Of a stretch of DNA of 64,000 nucleotides, positions 1 to 6,929 are shown one piece after another; the first letter of the stretch is position 1, and each line of letters opens with the position of its first letter. The stretch is from Rhodohalobacter sp. 614A (GTDB lineage Bacteria > Bacteroidota > Rhodothermia > Balneolales > Balneolaceae), in NCBI RefSeq assembly GCF_021462415.1, contig NZ_JAKEDS010000001.1, positions 2,018,273 through 2,082,272 on the forward strand. The letters run 5' to 3'. The translations under genes were made by a program, and so were the position numbers. The notes below the pieces were generated by a model that was not told the DNA's origin, did not search any database, and saw nothing but the letters and a program-made list of their open reading frames with translations.

Positions 1-548
1 TGGTACGCCAACCGGGTTTGTGTTACCACTCCCTGTGAGGTCGCCCGCAGATTTTCCGACTGAGCCGCTTTATAAACTTCCGAACTGCTGATTCCCACAA
101 AAGCCTGTCCGCTGAAAATAGTCTGGGAAACGGATAAACCTCCCTGCCAGTTATTGTCCGTACCAAAAGCAACGGGCATTAAATCATTTGGATCCGCTTC
201 GGGATCAAAAATTACGGCCGGAATAAAATTCACCGGTACCTCAAGGTTCCGGGTGTAGTTAGCAGAGGCGGAAACGCTTGGCATCACCTCGCTCCATGCG
301 GTTCGTACTTGTTGATCGGCATCCCGAACGGTAAGCAGTGCCCGTTTCATTTGCGTATTGTTTGCAAGTGCTATTTGAATGGCTTGGGTGAGGTCAATCA
401 CGGGGCCATTATTCAAGCTATCCGGCACAGCTGTCGTATTTTGTGCAACAGCTATTTGAGAAGCCATTGCCACAATTATAACCAAGGCAACCGATTTCAA
501 ATAAAGGGTGAAAGAGTTAAGATTTATTTTCAAGTGTTTGATATTCAT
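1..548 (-). CDS. TolC-family outer membrane efflux protein, N-terminal part (cut by window edge)
   Basis: I translated the minus strand from the ATG at 548. About 182 residues are in the window and the frame is open to position 1, so the C-terminal part lies outside. A signal peptide ends near Ala35-Gln36 (hydrophobic run followed by AVA-Q). After it come an IDLTQAIQIALANN helix start, VMPSVSASANYTRN and LSVSQTIFSGQA, the usual pattern of outer-membrane factor proteins, which form the trimeric exit duct of RND or ABC type I export systems. The ATG overlaps the TGA stop of the TetR gene (ATGA), so the two are translationally coupled. Periplasmic adaptor and pump genes would be expected beyond the left edge. 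The family call is secure; the substrate is unknown. Confidence 0.85.
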   Translation of the reverse strand, partial: MNIKHLKINLNSFTLYLKSVALVIIVAMASQIAVAQNTTAVPDSLNNGPVIDLTQAIQIALANNTQMKRALLTVRDADQQVRTAWSEVMPSVSASANYTRNLEVPVNFIPAVIFDPEADPNDLMPVAFGTDNNWQGGLSVSQTIFSGQAFVGISSSEVYKAAQSENLRATSQGVVTQTRLAY

Positions 549-1222
549 TTCTGTTCAGTTTTTCGATCCGTATCAATTTGATTTAACAGTGCGTCTATAA
601 AAAGTTTTAGCATGCTGTGAATGGTGAGATTGTGTTCATCCATTACTTTGTTTATATGGCTTTGAGTGTTACTGAGGTGAAACTGTAAAATGCCCCGCAT
701 AATGAAACCAATTTGGATAGCCAGGATTTTGGGTTCAATCGTAGAGGGTATACTTCCGTCCTGAATGCCGATCTGCAGGGCTCGTGTCAAAACTACGCGG
801 AGTTCACTTTCAACCTCTTCAATGTCTTCAACATCAGTGGGTTCAACCTGACTTGAATGTTGGGCAAGAGCTTTGCTCAGAACCTTTTTTTCTTCCATAA
901 ATGCTAAGAAACTTTCCGCCATTTTCTTCACAAGTACAGCTCCCGGTTCATCCTGCTGAATGATTTTCATGAACTCTTCACTCAGAGTCCGGATGCTTTC
1001 TCTGCGAATAGCCCTGAAAAGTGCGGATTTATCTTTAAAGTAGAAGTAAAGAGTGCCTTTACTAAGCTCTGCCCGTTCCGCAATTTCGTCCATCGTGGTT
1101 TTTTCAAACCCATGCTCTTGAATTGATTCAATGGCGGCGAGCAATATTTGCTCCCTGCGGTTTTCCTGTTTTCTCGATGCCTTATTACTGGTTTTCATTT
1201 TTTTTGAATCTCGATTTTTCAT
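545..1222 (-). CDS. TetR/AcrR family transcriptional repressor
   Basis: This is a 225-residue cytoplasmic regulator. After a basic N-terminal tail, residues about 22-70 form the TetR helix-turn-helix: QILLAAIESIQEHGF, TTMDEIAERAELSKGTLYFYF, then KDKSALF. The rest is the all-helical ligand-binding and dimer domain, which is variable and gives no clue to the ligand. It is the first gene of an operon with the TolC-type gene (4-nt overlap), so it probably represses its own efflux system and responds to an exported or toxic compound. A perfect 18-bp palindrome lies 80-97 nt upstream and is the obvious operator candidate. The ATG at 1222 is used; a second ATG at 1198 would still keep the whole DNA-binding domain. 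Confidence 0.93.
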   Translation of the reverse strand: MKNRDSKKMKTSNKASRKQENRREQILLAAIESIQEHGFEKTTMDEIAERAELSKGTLYFYFKDKSALFRAIRRESIRTLSEEFMKIIQQDEPGAVLVKKMAESFLAFMEEKKVLSKALAQHSSQVEPTDVEDIEEVESELRVVLTRALQIGIQDGSIPSTIEPKILAIQIGFIMRGILQFHLSNTQSHINKVMDEHNLTIHSMLKLFIDALLNQIDTDRKTEQK

Positions 1223-1301
1223 TCATTCTTCTGGTGTAATTTTACTAACTGTACTGTCAGTCAATGAATGAGTCATGTCAAAGATATCATTATTTCAATT
1301 A

Positions 1302-1319
1302 GTTTACTAATTAGTAAAC
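1302..1319. promoter_or_regulatory. Perfect 18-bp palindrome, probable TetR operator
   Basis: GTTTACTAATTAGTAAAC reads identically on both strands. It sits 80 nt upstream of the TetR start codon, and a further half-site (AGTAAACTT) follows at 1322-1330. The length and symmetry suit a TetR dimer, and GTTTACT also resembles promoter-region DNA in many repressor systems. Binding is an inference. Confidence 0.6.
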
Positions 1320-1405
1320 AAAGTAAACTTACGAATATTCTATGCTGATGTTGCAGAAAAGGTGATTTTTTTTCTGACAATCTAATAAAAAAGTGATGGT
1401 AGCGG

Positions 1406-1455
1406 TTTTTTAAAGACTTAAGGCAGATTGGCGGACAGGTATGTCTTTAAAAAAA
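1406..1455. terminator. Inverted repeat, possible bidirectional terminator
   Basis: Arms TTTTTTAAAGAC (1406-1417) and GTCTTTAAAAAAA (1443-1455) enclose a 25-nt loop containing GGCAGATTGGCGGACAGG. It lies just past the stop of the GbsR-type gene and could end its transcript. The stem is A/T-rich and so is weak as a classical terminator. The loop sequence looks like a dispersed intergenic repeat. Confidence 0.4.
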
Positions 1456-1499
1456 TTTTACAGTTTTTTAACTCTCAGTAGAAAAAGAAGAGGTGTATA

Positions 1500-1970
1500 T
1501 CAGAAATTGTGTTCTTTTTTGAATTTTTCAATTAATACTGGGAATTCTCTTGAGAGGAATGTGTGAAATTTAAACATCCGATCAAGCCGGTACGGGTCCG
1601 TTCCTTTTTTTTCCTTTACAAGTTCCAAAGCCTTTCCGGAGATATCCTTCAGGTCGGTAACCAATTGCATCTGTCGTTCCATAAAATCGGTTACCGACCC
1701 TTCTCGAATGCGAAAATAGATTTGCCGTTCTCCTGTAATTCTCACTTTCTCAATCAGGCCCGCTTCAAGTAACATTCGGGTAATATTACTAACGGAAGCC
1801 TTACTGATTCCAAGGTTATCCATCAGGTCAGGAAACGACTGATGAGGAGGGTCGCAAATCAAGAGCCAGCCAAGTATTTGCCCATAAATTCGGGGATGCC
1901 CAATCTGCTCCATTTTAAGACTGAATTCATCCACAAAATCTATTTTGCTCGCATAACATTCTTCGCTCAT
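1500..1970 (-). CDS. GbsR/MarR family transcriptional regulator
   Basis: This 156-residue protein has a winged helix-turn-helix. Residues 22-45 (GHPRIYGQILGWLLICDPP) match the opening helix of GbsR-type regulators; the recognition region is SFPDLMDNLGISKASVSNITRMLLEAGLIEKV, followed by a wing (ITGERQIYFRI) and a C-terminal dimerisation helix pair. Members control osmolyte import, efflux or stress genes and often repress by binding short inverted repeats. It stands alone on its strand, with the TetR-TolC unit downstream and the ATP-grasp cassette upstream. A regulatory link to the efflux genes is possible but not shown. The ATG at 1970 is the only good start. Confidence 0.85.
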   Translation of the reverse strand: MSEECYASKIDFVDEFSLKMEQIGHPRIYGQILGWLLICDPPHQSFPDLMDNLGISKASVSNITRMLLEAGLIEKVRITGERQIYFRIREGSVTDFMERQMQLVTDLKDISGKALELVKEKKGTDPYRLDRMFKFHTFLSREFPVLIEKFKKEHNF

Positions 1971-2076
1971 AAATATTGATTCCTGATTGAGTATGAAAAT
2001 TAATTGACGTTATTAAAATAGTGAACAAATTTAAATGTTTGAATTTTGGGAGGATCTTCGGGAAAGAATTTTCTGA

Positions 2077-2952
2077 TCAAACATCAAAATAACTGTAAAG
2101 TCCTTCAGCCCGGTACTTGCGCCGTTGCATCATCTCCCGGTTATCAACCAGGTTGGGTGAAGATCCTACGGTTTTGTTGGCATCAAGCAGAATGGCTTCA
2201 CCGTCAACCACAACATAATCGAATTTACCGTAATCAAAATGCAATTTTTTGCGCATCTCAATGATTTTCGGATGCGGTTCTATCGGGTGTTCCACAACTT
2301 CTGCCGTTCCACCGGTTACAATTTGAAATTTGCCCTTTAATCTTGAGCAAGTGATCCGGTCGCCAAGGAAACTCATATATCTCAGACAGTAATATTCGTT
2401 TTCACGTTCAGGAATGAATTTTTGAACGATTAAACCGGGATGATAAAAATAATGGCGCGGCACTTTGCTGATATGTTCGTAGATAGGGTAATCATACTGG
2501 GATTTTATTCGCGGAGAAAACAGGTGCAAATCGCTGTGGTCAATATCAAAAACGGAAAGAAGTTTATTTTGAATTTTTTTGAGGTAACCACCGCGCCATC
2601 TCTCCGGAACACCTGCTGCATTTCTATCCGTTTTTACGATGACCTGGCCATCCCAGGAATCATTGGGACGAAGAAGATTCTGGCTGAACGTAGATTTTTT
2701 TATGTTGCTGATTTTCCCGTTCACAGCCACAGGATATTGGCTGGCAAAGTCGAGATAAGACTCCGGAACTTCCGTCAAATCGATATGAACGATGATTAAA
2801 TCGGCAGGCACAAACCGGTTTATTCCAAACAGGTAGAAAACATCGTGTCCGTCTTCCCTCCAGAGTTGTACGAACTGGTTGATAAGATAGCGCTGCACTG
2901 TATTTATATTATCAGTTTGATACATCAAGATTGCAATGTGCCGCTTTTTCAT
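2077..2952 (-). CDS. ATP-grasp ligase (RimK-like), peptide or amino-acid modifying candidate
   Basis: This 291-residue cytoplasmic protein has an ATP-grasp fold. An N-terminal pre-grasp segment (MKKRHIAILMYQTDN) is followed by a nucleotide-binding lysine region (GQVIVKTDRNAAGVPERW), the central VQKFIPERENEYYCLRYMS strand, and the metal-binding end FDYVVVDGEAILLDANKTVG with the Asp and Asn that coordinate magnesium. The active site therefore looks intact. Such enzymes join a carboxylate to an amine or alcohol via an acyl-phosphate. The start is placed at ATG 2952, five nucleotides after the methyltransferase stop (2957); a longer reading to 3264 would only re-read methyltransferase DNA in another frame. 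It is the third gene of the peptide-methyltransferase-ATP-grasp cassette. The substrate is unknown. Confidence 0.8.
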   Translation of the reverse strand: MKKRHIAILMYQTDNINTVQRYLINQFVQLWREDGHDVFYLFGINRFVPADLIIVHIDLTEVPESYLDFASQYPVAVNGKISNIKKSTFSQNLLRPNDSWDGQVIVKTDRNAAGVPERWRGGYLKKIQNKLLSVFDIDHSDLHLFSPRIKSQYDYPIYEHISKVPRHYFYHPGLIVQKFIPERENEYYCLRYMSFLGDRITCSRLKGKFQIVTGGTAEVVEHPIEPHPKIIEMRKKLHFDYGKFDYVVVDGEAILLDANKTVGSSPNLVDNREMMQRRKYRAEGLYSYFDV

Positions 2953-2956
2953 CCGA

Positions 2957-3778
2957 TTACACTTTGCATGTGAGGGTAGGACAGCGTTCTCCCAATTCGT
3001 ATGCTGGTTCTGTACAGCGTAGTATTTCAAAACCGCTTTCATCCAAAATGGCCAGAATTTCCTGCAGTGTTGGAAAACTGTAAATATCATTCTGTCCGCG
3101 ATAGGCTTCAATCGTATTAATTTGCTCAACCGGCCATCCACATTTATCTGAAAGCGTTTTACTGCCGGGGCCATTGTGTTCCCATTCCTCCCAAACATCG
3201 CCTGTTCGAACACCTGCTCTAGAATCCGGTTGCATGGCCATAAGAAGCCGAAGTTTAAAAACATGAAAGTTGCCGATATTTCCGTTCAGGGCCGCCTCAT
3301 AAATTTCAGAAGCTTTTTCCTCTTTTTCCGGCCGGGCAAATATTCGGAAAACAAAAATGCCGTCCGTCGTGAGGACTCTTTTTAGCTGTTTCAGTACATC
3401 ATAATATTCATGAGGAAACCGCAACACGCCAAATGGACCATCACTCACAGCCAGATCGCGGGAGTGCTTTTCAAGGGGAAGATCCAGCCAGTTTCCACAC
3501 AAAACACCTTCGCCGGGATTTGGATAACCCGGCCAAACGCTGTCAATCATGTGCTGTGATTTGTCCACGGCTAACAAATCGGTTTCATCAGGCCATTTCA
3601 GGCGGGCCATTTCTGGTGTAACACCCATCACAAGAGCCCTGAGTCTTTTCTTTTTTGAGGCCACTTCATGAATGCCCCGTTCCATTAATTGATGATCTTC
3701 CAGGCATGGCCGCAATGGCGGCCCAACCCGATCCCATTGGGATGATTGGTTGGTCCAAACACCGGTTGATGAATTCAT
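2957..3778 (-). CDS. Class I SAM-dependent methyltransferase
   Basis: This 273-residue cytoplasmic enzyme carries SAM-binding motif I as LRALVMGVTPEMARLKW, the acidic residue after strand 2 in LLAVDKSQHMIDSVWPG, a motif around GNWLDLPLEKHSRDLAVSDG, and the helix LKQLKRVLTTDGIFVFRIF. The C-terminal 120 residues (from about 155) are substrate-specific and end in a Cys-containing tail (ERCPTLTCKV). It sits between the 66-residue membrane-anchored peptide gene and the ATP-grasp gene on the same strand, with 79 nt and 4 nt spacing. Joint action on a common substrate is plausible, but substrate and methylated atom cannot be read from sequence. Confidence 0.82.
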   Translation of the reverse strand: MNSSTGVWTNQSSQWDRVGPPLRPCLEDHQLMERGIHEVASKKKRLRALVMGVTPEMARLKWPDETDLLAVDKSQHMIDSVWPGYPNPGEGVLCGNWLDLPLEKHSRDLAVSDGPFGVLRFPHEYYDVLKQLKRVLTTDGIFVFRIFARPEKEEKASEIYEAALNGNIGNFHVFKLRLLMAMQPDSRAGVRTGDVWEEWEHNGPGSKTLSDKCGWPVEQINTIEAYRGQNDIYSFPTLQEILAILDESGFEILRCTEPAYELGERCPTLTCKV

Positions 3779-3833
3779 ACAAAATGTTTTGATATTAGGC
3801 TTAACAGAATGTATATGAAATGTTTTTTAAAGC

Positions 3834-3861
3834 AAATTTCTTAATATTTAAAATTTCTTAA
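3834..3861. repeat. Two direct copies of an 11-mer between peptide and methyltransferase genes
   Basis: AAATTTCTTAA occurs at 3834-3844 and again at 3851-3861, a 17-nt period. The second copy overlaps the stop codon of the small peptide gene. It is A/T-rich and may be chance or a protein-binding site. Confidence 0.3.
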
Positions 3862-4058
3862 AGTTTAACTTCCGGGATTTTTGAATCCTCTCCATTCTTG
3901 TTTTGTGGTTCAAAGAGCTCAATTTTGATTTCTGTACCATCGTCCTTTTTGTAAACAGGTACAATGGGTATGCCGCCGGTGATGCCGATGCCCAGTGTAG
4001 CGAGGGTAATCAGAAACACCAGCCGCAACACACGGAGTGTTTTACTGAATTTCTTCAT
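3858..4058 (-). CDS. Small membrane-anchored peptide, first gene of the ATP-grasp cassette
   Basis: This 66-residue protein has a basic start (MKKFSKTLRVLRLV), one hydrophobic segment at residues 13-33 ending in ITGG, then a 32-residue hydrophilic tail rich in Lys, Asp and Glu (VPVYKKDDGTEIKIELFEP). It reads as a signal anchor or secreted short peptide. I recognise no family. It precedes the methyltransferase and ATP-grasp genes on the same strand and could be their substrate, because ATP-grasp enzymes that crosslink ribosomal peptides use Lys, Asp and Glu side chains like those in the tail. The Gly-Gly follows a hydrophobic helix rather than an acidic leader, so it is not a typical double-glycine leader. 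A plain housekeeping membrane peptide is the alternative. Confidence 0.65.
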   Translation of the reverse strand: MKKFSKTLRVLRLVFLITLATLGIGITGGIPIVPVYKKDDGTEIKIELFEPQNKNGEDSKIPEVKL

Positions 4059-4081
4059 ATTTATACAGGAATTTTGTGAGA

Positions 4082-4100
4082 TTGCCGAAAGGCAAAAATA
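4082..4100 (-). promoter_or_regulatory. Possible Bacteroidota -7 element and leader hairpin of the peptide cassette
   Basis: On the minus strand TATTTTTG (4100-4093) fits the Bacteroidota -7 consensus TAnnTTTG, 35-42 nt upstream of the peptide ATG. It overlaps a small hairpin TTGCC-tttc-GGCAA (4095-4082). I see no convincing TTG -33 element at the expected distance, so this is weak. Confidence 0.3.
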
Positions 4101-4140
4101 GTTTTAGAAGGTCAGAGTCTGGGTTAGTGGAGTTGCGTGG

Positions 4141-4533
4141 CTAACCTATGTGGAAAGAAGAGGGATCTTCATCAGAATTCTGATGAAATATTTTTCTGAA
4201 CCTTTGAAAAGAAGAGATATGGTGGGAGTAAAACTTTTCCGATAAATCATGAAAAGCTATGGTGAAATGTATTTTATGATGGAGAATGATATTCCCTTCA
4301 TAATCTCTTGATCTTTTAACAGTTTTAAATGGATGTGAAACCGTAAGTGCCTTGTAGAAGGATACCGGCTGATCATCCTTTGAAGAAACAACCTCTTCAA
4401 TTTGGCTTGGCAGCGTTTGTCGGGCATTGGCCGGAACAGGGCTTAAAGAAAAAGCAAAACAACTTACCGCTACGAAAAGAGGCATCATCCATTTCAGAGA
4501 ATTTCTTTCCGGATATATGAATTGCATTATCAT
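4141..4533 (-). CDS. Secreted hypothetical protein
   Basis: This is a 130-residue protein of unknown family. The ATG at 4533 gives a signal peptide (basic start, hydrophobic MMPLFVAVSCFAFSLS, cleavage near ANA-RQ). The mature part (about 95 residues) is rich in His, Phe and Lys (HHKIHFTIAFHDLSEKFYSHH) and has no domain I know. An in-frame reading to 4641 exists but would cross the transcription terminator at 4567-4611 and the previous gene's end, so I reject it. An AGGAGG at 4566-4561 is too far from the ATG (27 nt) to serve it. It follows the sigma-factor unit on the same strand but is separated by the terminator. Confidence 0.6.
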   Translation of the reverse strand: MIMQFIYPERNSLKWMMPLFVAVSCFAFSLSPVPANARQTLPSQIEEVVSSKDDQPVSFYKALTVSHPFKTVKRSRDYEGNIILHHKIHFTIAFHDLSEKFYSHHISSFQRFRKIFHQNSDEDPSSFHIG

Positions 4534-4566
4534 AATGCAAGATAATCGAATCTTTGAATTCCTCCT

Positions 4567-4611
4567 AAAAAGCAGATCCACGACGCCGCAACAATTCCGT
4601 GGATCTTTTTT
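4567..4611. terminator. Bidirectional rho-independent terminator
   Basis: A 9-bp perfect stem AGATCCACG (4574-4582) / CGTGGATCT (4598-4606) is flanked by five T on the minus strand (4571-4567) and six T on the plus strand (4606-4611). It lies five nucleotides past the stop of the membrane protein at 4616 and ends the hydrolase-sigma-membrane protein transcript. Confidence 0.8.
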
Positions 4612-4615
4612 ACGA

Positions 4616-5278
4616 TCAGGATTCTTTTTCGAACTCATCAATCTCGTTTAAGAACTCAAGTGCATCATTCACCTGGCTGCCGCTTCCCTGAATCAGCCAG
4701 TTCAACCAATCTTTGTCAGCGGTTTTTGGGTTCAATTTCATATGGATCCATCCGGCAACAAAGATCAAACCAATACTGAGTATGCCATTCCAGAGCAGGA
4801 ATTCCGGTTCAGCTTCTGTCAGTAAATCGATTCCCCAAAAAACCTGAAATCCTACGATAATGAATGCCATATTAAACGGGAGTAACCATCCGGCCATTCG
4901 CAGGTTTTTAATGATTGAAATTTTGATATTCATTAAGCTCTTTTGAAGCTGGAGAACCGGCATGGAATAATCCACGCTAAGAATAAGCTGAAGTTTATGA
5001 ACAGCCCTGGCGCTGGCGATAAATGACCACAATGCCAAAATTGCCCCGGAAACTACGTAATGCCATTTATCCCAATGCGTTGCAGAAAAGTACATAAACC
5101 ATGATCCTGCCAGGGTGTAGAAAAAGATGGCAATTGATTCCTGCCAAATTAATCCGCTCATTTTTGATTTGGCCTTGTCGAGGCTCACTTTTCTTAACAG
5201 TTGGAGATTCAACCGCCGGTTTTGATCCAGTTTCTGTTCAAACCGGTGCCACGTTTGCTGTAAATTTGTAAGTTCCAT
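4616..5278 (-). CDS. Integral membrane protein paired with ECF sigma factor (possible anti-sigma)
   Basis: This 220-residue protein has an N-terminal cytoplasmic helix region (LQQTWHRFEQKLDQNRRLNLQLL) and about four membrane segments, at roughly residues 45-65, 73-92, 125-148 and 160-178, followed by a charged C-terminal tail. There is no zinc-binding anti-sigma motif. The gene begins two nucleotides after the sigma-factor stop, and such tightly linked membrane proteins often act as anti-sigma factors, with the cytoplasmic N-terminus holding sigma. That role is inferred from position. It resembles Bacteroidota proteins that carry no name beyond hypothetical. Confidence 0.7.
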   Translation of the reverse strand: MELTNLQQTWHRFEQKLDQNRRLNLQLLRKVSLDKAKSKMSGLIWQESIAIFFYTLAGSWFMYFSATHWDKWHYVVSGAILALWSFIASARAVHKLQLILSVDYSMPVLQLQKSLMNIKISIIKNLRMAGWLLPFNMAFIIVGFQVFWGIDLLTEAEPEFLLWNGILSIGLIFVAGWIHMKLNPKTADKDWLNWLIQGSGSQVNDALEFLNEIDEFEKES

Positions 5279-5280
5279 TG

Positions 5281-5712
5281 CTATATAGTTTTAAAGTGTT
5301 CTTTTAATCTATGTTTAATCCGGTGGATTTTTGTTCCCACGTTGCTCACCGAAATATCGAGTACCTCGGCAATATCTTCGTGGCTGTTTCCATCCAGGTA
5401 CAAAATCATGATCGCCCGGTTCAGTTCATCCAGGTTTTGAATGAACTGACGAAATTGGAGCACTTCTTTGTCCATCGGCTCATTTTCTTCTTCTTTGATT
5501 TCCATGATCTTTTCCGGCATCTGCCCGATGTATTTCTTTCGGGTTTTAGATTTCCTGAAAAAAGAGATGGATACGTTCAATGCCACACGATACATCCAGG
5601 TTGTTATTTTTGAATGATGATTAAACCGGTCGTATCCATCCAACAGGTGGTAGATAATTTCCTGGACCAGATCTTCCTGTTCATTCGGATCATCGCAGTA
5701 ACTGTTAACCAC
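5281..5712 (-). CDS. ECF-type RNA polymerase sigma factor (sigma-70 regions 2 and 4), 5' end uncertain
   Basis: The 143 residues from a GTG at 5712 contain region 2 (DPNEQEDLVQEIIYHLLDGYDRF, then TTWMYRVALNVSISFFRK) and region 4 (LDELNRAIMILYLDGNSHEDIAEVLDISVSNVGTKIHRIKHRLK). The frame is open upstream to 5751 and its upstream codons give QNKGIIYKV, the normal beginning of region 2 in this family, but no ATG is in that frame. An ATG at 5747 overlapping the upstream hydrolase stop (TGATG) reads MTESK in a neighbouring frame; one extra A in the AAAA run would join them. So the gene is either started at GTG, losing part of region 2, or carries a single-base frameshift or sequencing error. It probably directs transcription of an envelope-stress regulon. 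Confidence 0.85.
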   Translation of the reverse strand: MVNSYCDDPNEQEDLVQEIIYHLLDGYDRFNHHSKITTWMYRVALNVSISFFRKSKTRKKYIGQMPEKIMEIKEEENEPMDKEVLQFRQFIQNLDELNRAIMILYLDGNSHEDIAEVLDISVSNVGTKIHRIKHRLKEHFKTI

Positions 5713-5746
5713 CTTGTAGATAATTCCTTTGTTTTGCTTTCCGTCA

Positions 5747-6805
5747 TCAGTTCAGATTATTTGATTCGGTCCACTTTTTGATTTCGCTCATCGCTTCTTC
5801 ACTATGCCGTATTCCGTTATGTGAGGCGCCTTCAACAATCAAAAGTTGCCCGTTGGAATACTCGTCAATGGCAGGTTCAAATTTTGATGCGTCCATCACT
5901 TCATCCTCCGTGCCTACGATTATCAGAAGAGGTTTGTTTATCGCCTGCAGGCCATCCTTGTAATCGGCCGGCGCATTGCTCACATTGCTCCTGTGGCTGT
6001 AACGAGTAACCGGGCTGTTTTCAGGAAGGTTGAAAAAGAGAACATCCAGAGAATCATACTCATGAATTCCCAGGGAATTAAGCATCGTCAAACCTATCAT
6101 TCGTTGAATATGAAGCATCATAAACGGTTCTTCAGAGTCAACAGGTTCCGTTCGCATCGTCGGATTGATGTGCCCCAAAGTAGGAGCCGTTAAGAGATAT
6201 CCATCCACTTCCGGGAAATCATCTCTCATGGCGTATCGAAGAGAAATTCCACCGCCCATGGAATGTCCGGCAATGATGATTTTATGATCCGGTTTTCCCT
6301 GTTTAATCTGAGCAACGATATCTGCAAGATCATCTTCATACTGACCGATGTAATCCACATCGCCGGGACGTCCGCCCGATTGTCCGTGACCGCGGATATC
6401 CAGCGCATAGACTTCTGCTCCAGTGGCATCCCTCAAAAGGCCGGACATTTTGTTAAACAGAAAACTATTTCCCAAAACACCGTGAGACAAAAGTATGGTT
6501 GTATTCGATTCGGCAGGGAAATGCCGCGCAAATAATTTCTGGCCATCCCGCGCTTCAAAAAATGTTTCGCTGAATGAATAGGGCTGCTCAAATCCCAAAT
6601 CGGCAAAAGCTTTGGGATCCATGGTAGCCGGAGGCGGATTCTGAAATTCAGGTTCTGGTGAATGGATCAATGCCAGGGCTTCCTGCACGATAGACACACT
6701 ATCCTTTGGAGCCTCGGATTGAGCAAAGGCATGTTGTGATACGGAAAGAAAAACTACCAATACAAACAGGTTCCAGAAGAAGGTTTTTTTGATTGATATT
6801 CTCAT
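5747..6805 (-). CDS. Exported alpha/beta hydrolase (lysophospholipase/monoacylglycerol lipase-like)
   Basis: This 352-residue protein has a Sec signal peptide (hydrophobic WNLFVLVVFLSVSQHAFAQ, cleavage after AFA). Motifs of the serine hydrolase fold are in order: ILLSHGVLGNS (oxyanion region), YALDIRGHGQSGG, nucleophile elbow IIAGHSMGGGISLRYA with the catalytic Ser, acid in VGTEDEVMDASKF, and His in VEGASHNGIRHS. The triad is complete, so an active esterase or lipase in the periplasm is expected. It is the first gene of a transcript that continues into the sigma factor, whose apparent ATG overlaps its TGA. Pairing an exported hydrolase with a sigma factor suggests a membrane-lipid or envelope response. 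Confidence 0.9.
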   Translation of the reverse strand: MRISIKKTFFWNLFVLVVFLSVSQHAFAQSEAPKDSVSIVQEALALIHSPEPEFQNPPPATMDPKAFADLGFEQPYSFSETFFEARDGQKLFARHFPAESNTTILLSHGVLGNSFLFNKMSGLLRDATGAEVYALDIRGHGQSGGRPGDVDYIGQYEDDLADIVAQIKQGKPDHKIIIAGHSMGGGISLRYAMRDDFPEVDGYLLTAPTLGHINPTMRTEPVDSEEPFMMLHIQRMIGLTMLNSLGIHEYDSLDVLFFNLPENSPVTRYSHRSNVSNAPADYKDGLQAINKPLLIIVGTEDEVMDASKFEPAIDEYSNGQLLIVEGASHNGIRHSEEAMSEIKKWTESNNLN

Positions 6806-6929
6806 AATCTATGATTTTTAAAGGTTCATTTACTCTATGAGTCGCACGACCTTCAAAAAATCACAGAATTATTTTCAAGGGATAGTGAATGGCATTTTGA
6901 TGCTAAACCAGTTGGAGTGGATGTGGAGT

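Noticed and set aside
2953-3264. N-terminal extension of the ATP-grasp reading frame
   Set aside because: It overlaps the methyltransferase in another frame and lacks ATP-grasp similarity; the ATG at 2952 gives a normal start.
3858-4058. Double-glycine bacteriocin leader
   Set aside because: The Gly-Gly ends a hydrophobic helix instead of an acidic amphipathic leader, and no ABC peptidase-transporter is nearby.
4534-4641. Longer N-terminus for the secreted protein at 4141-4533
   Set aside because: It crosses a strong rho-independent terminator and the end of the previous gene.
5737-5751. Programmed frameshift in the sigma factor gene
   Set aside because: No slippery X-XXY-YYZ heptamer or downstream structure is visible; a mutation, assembly error or GTG start is simpler.
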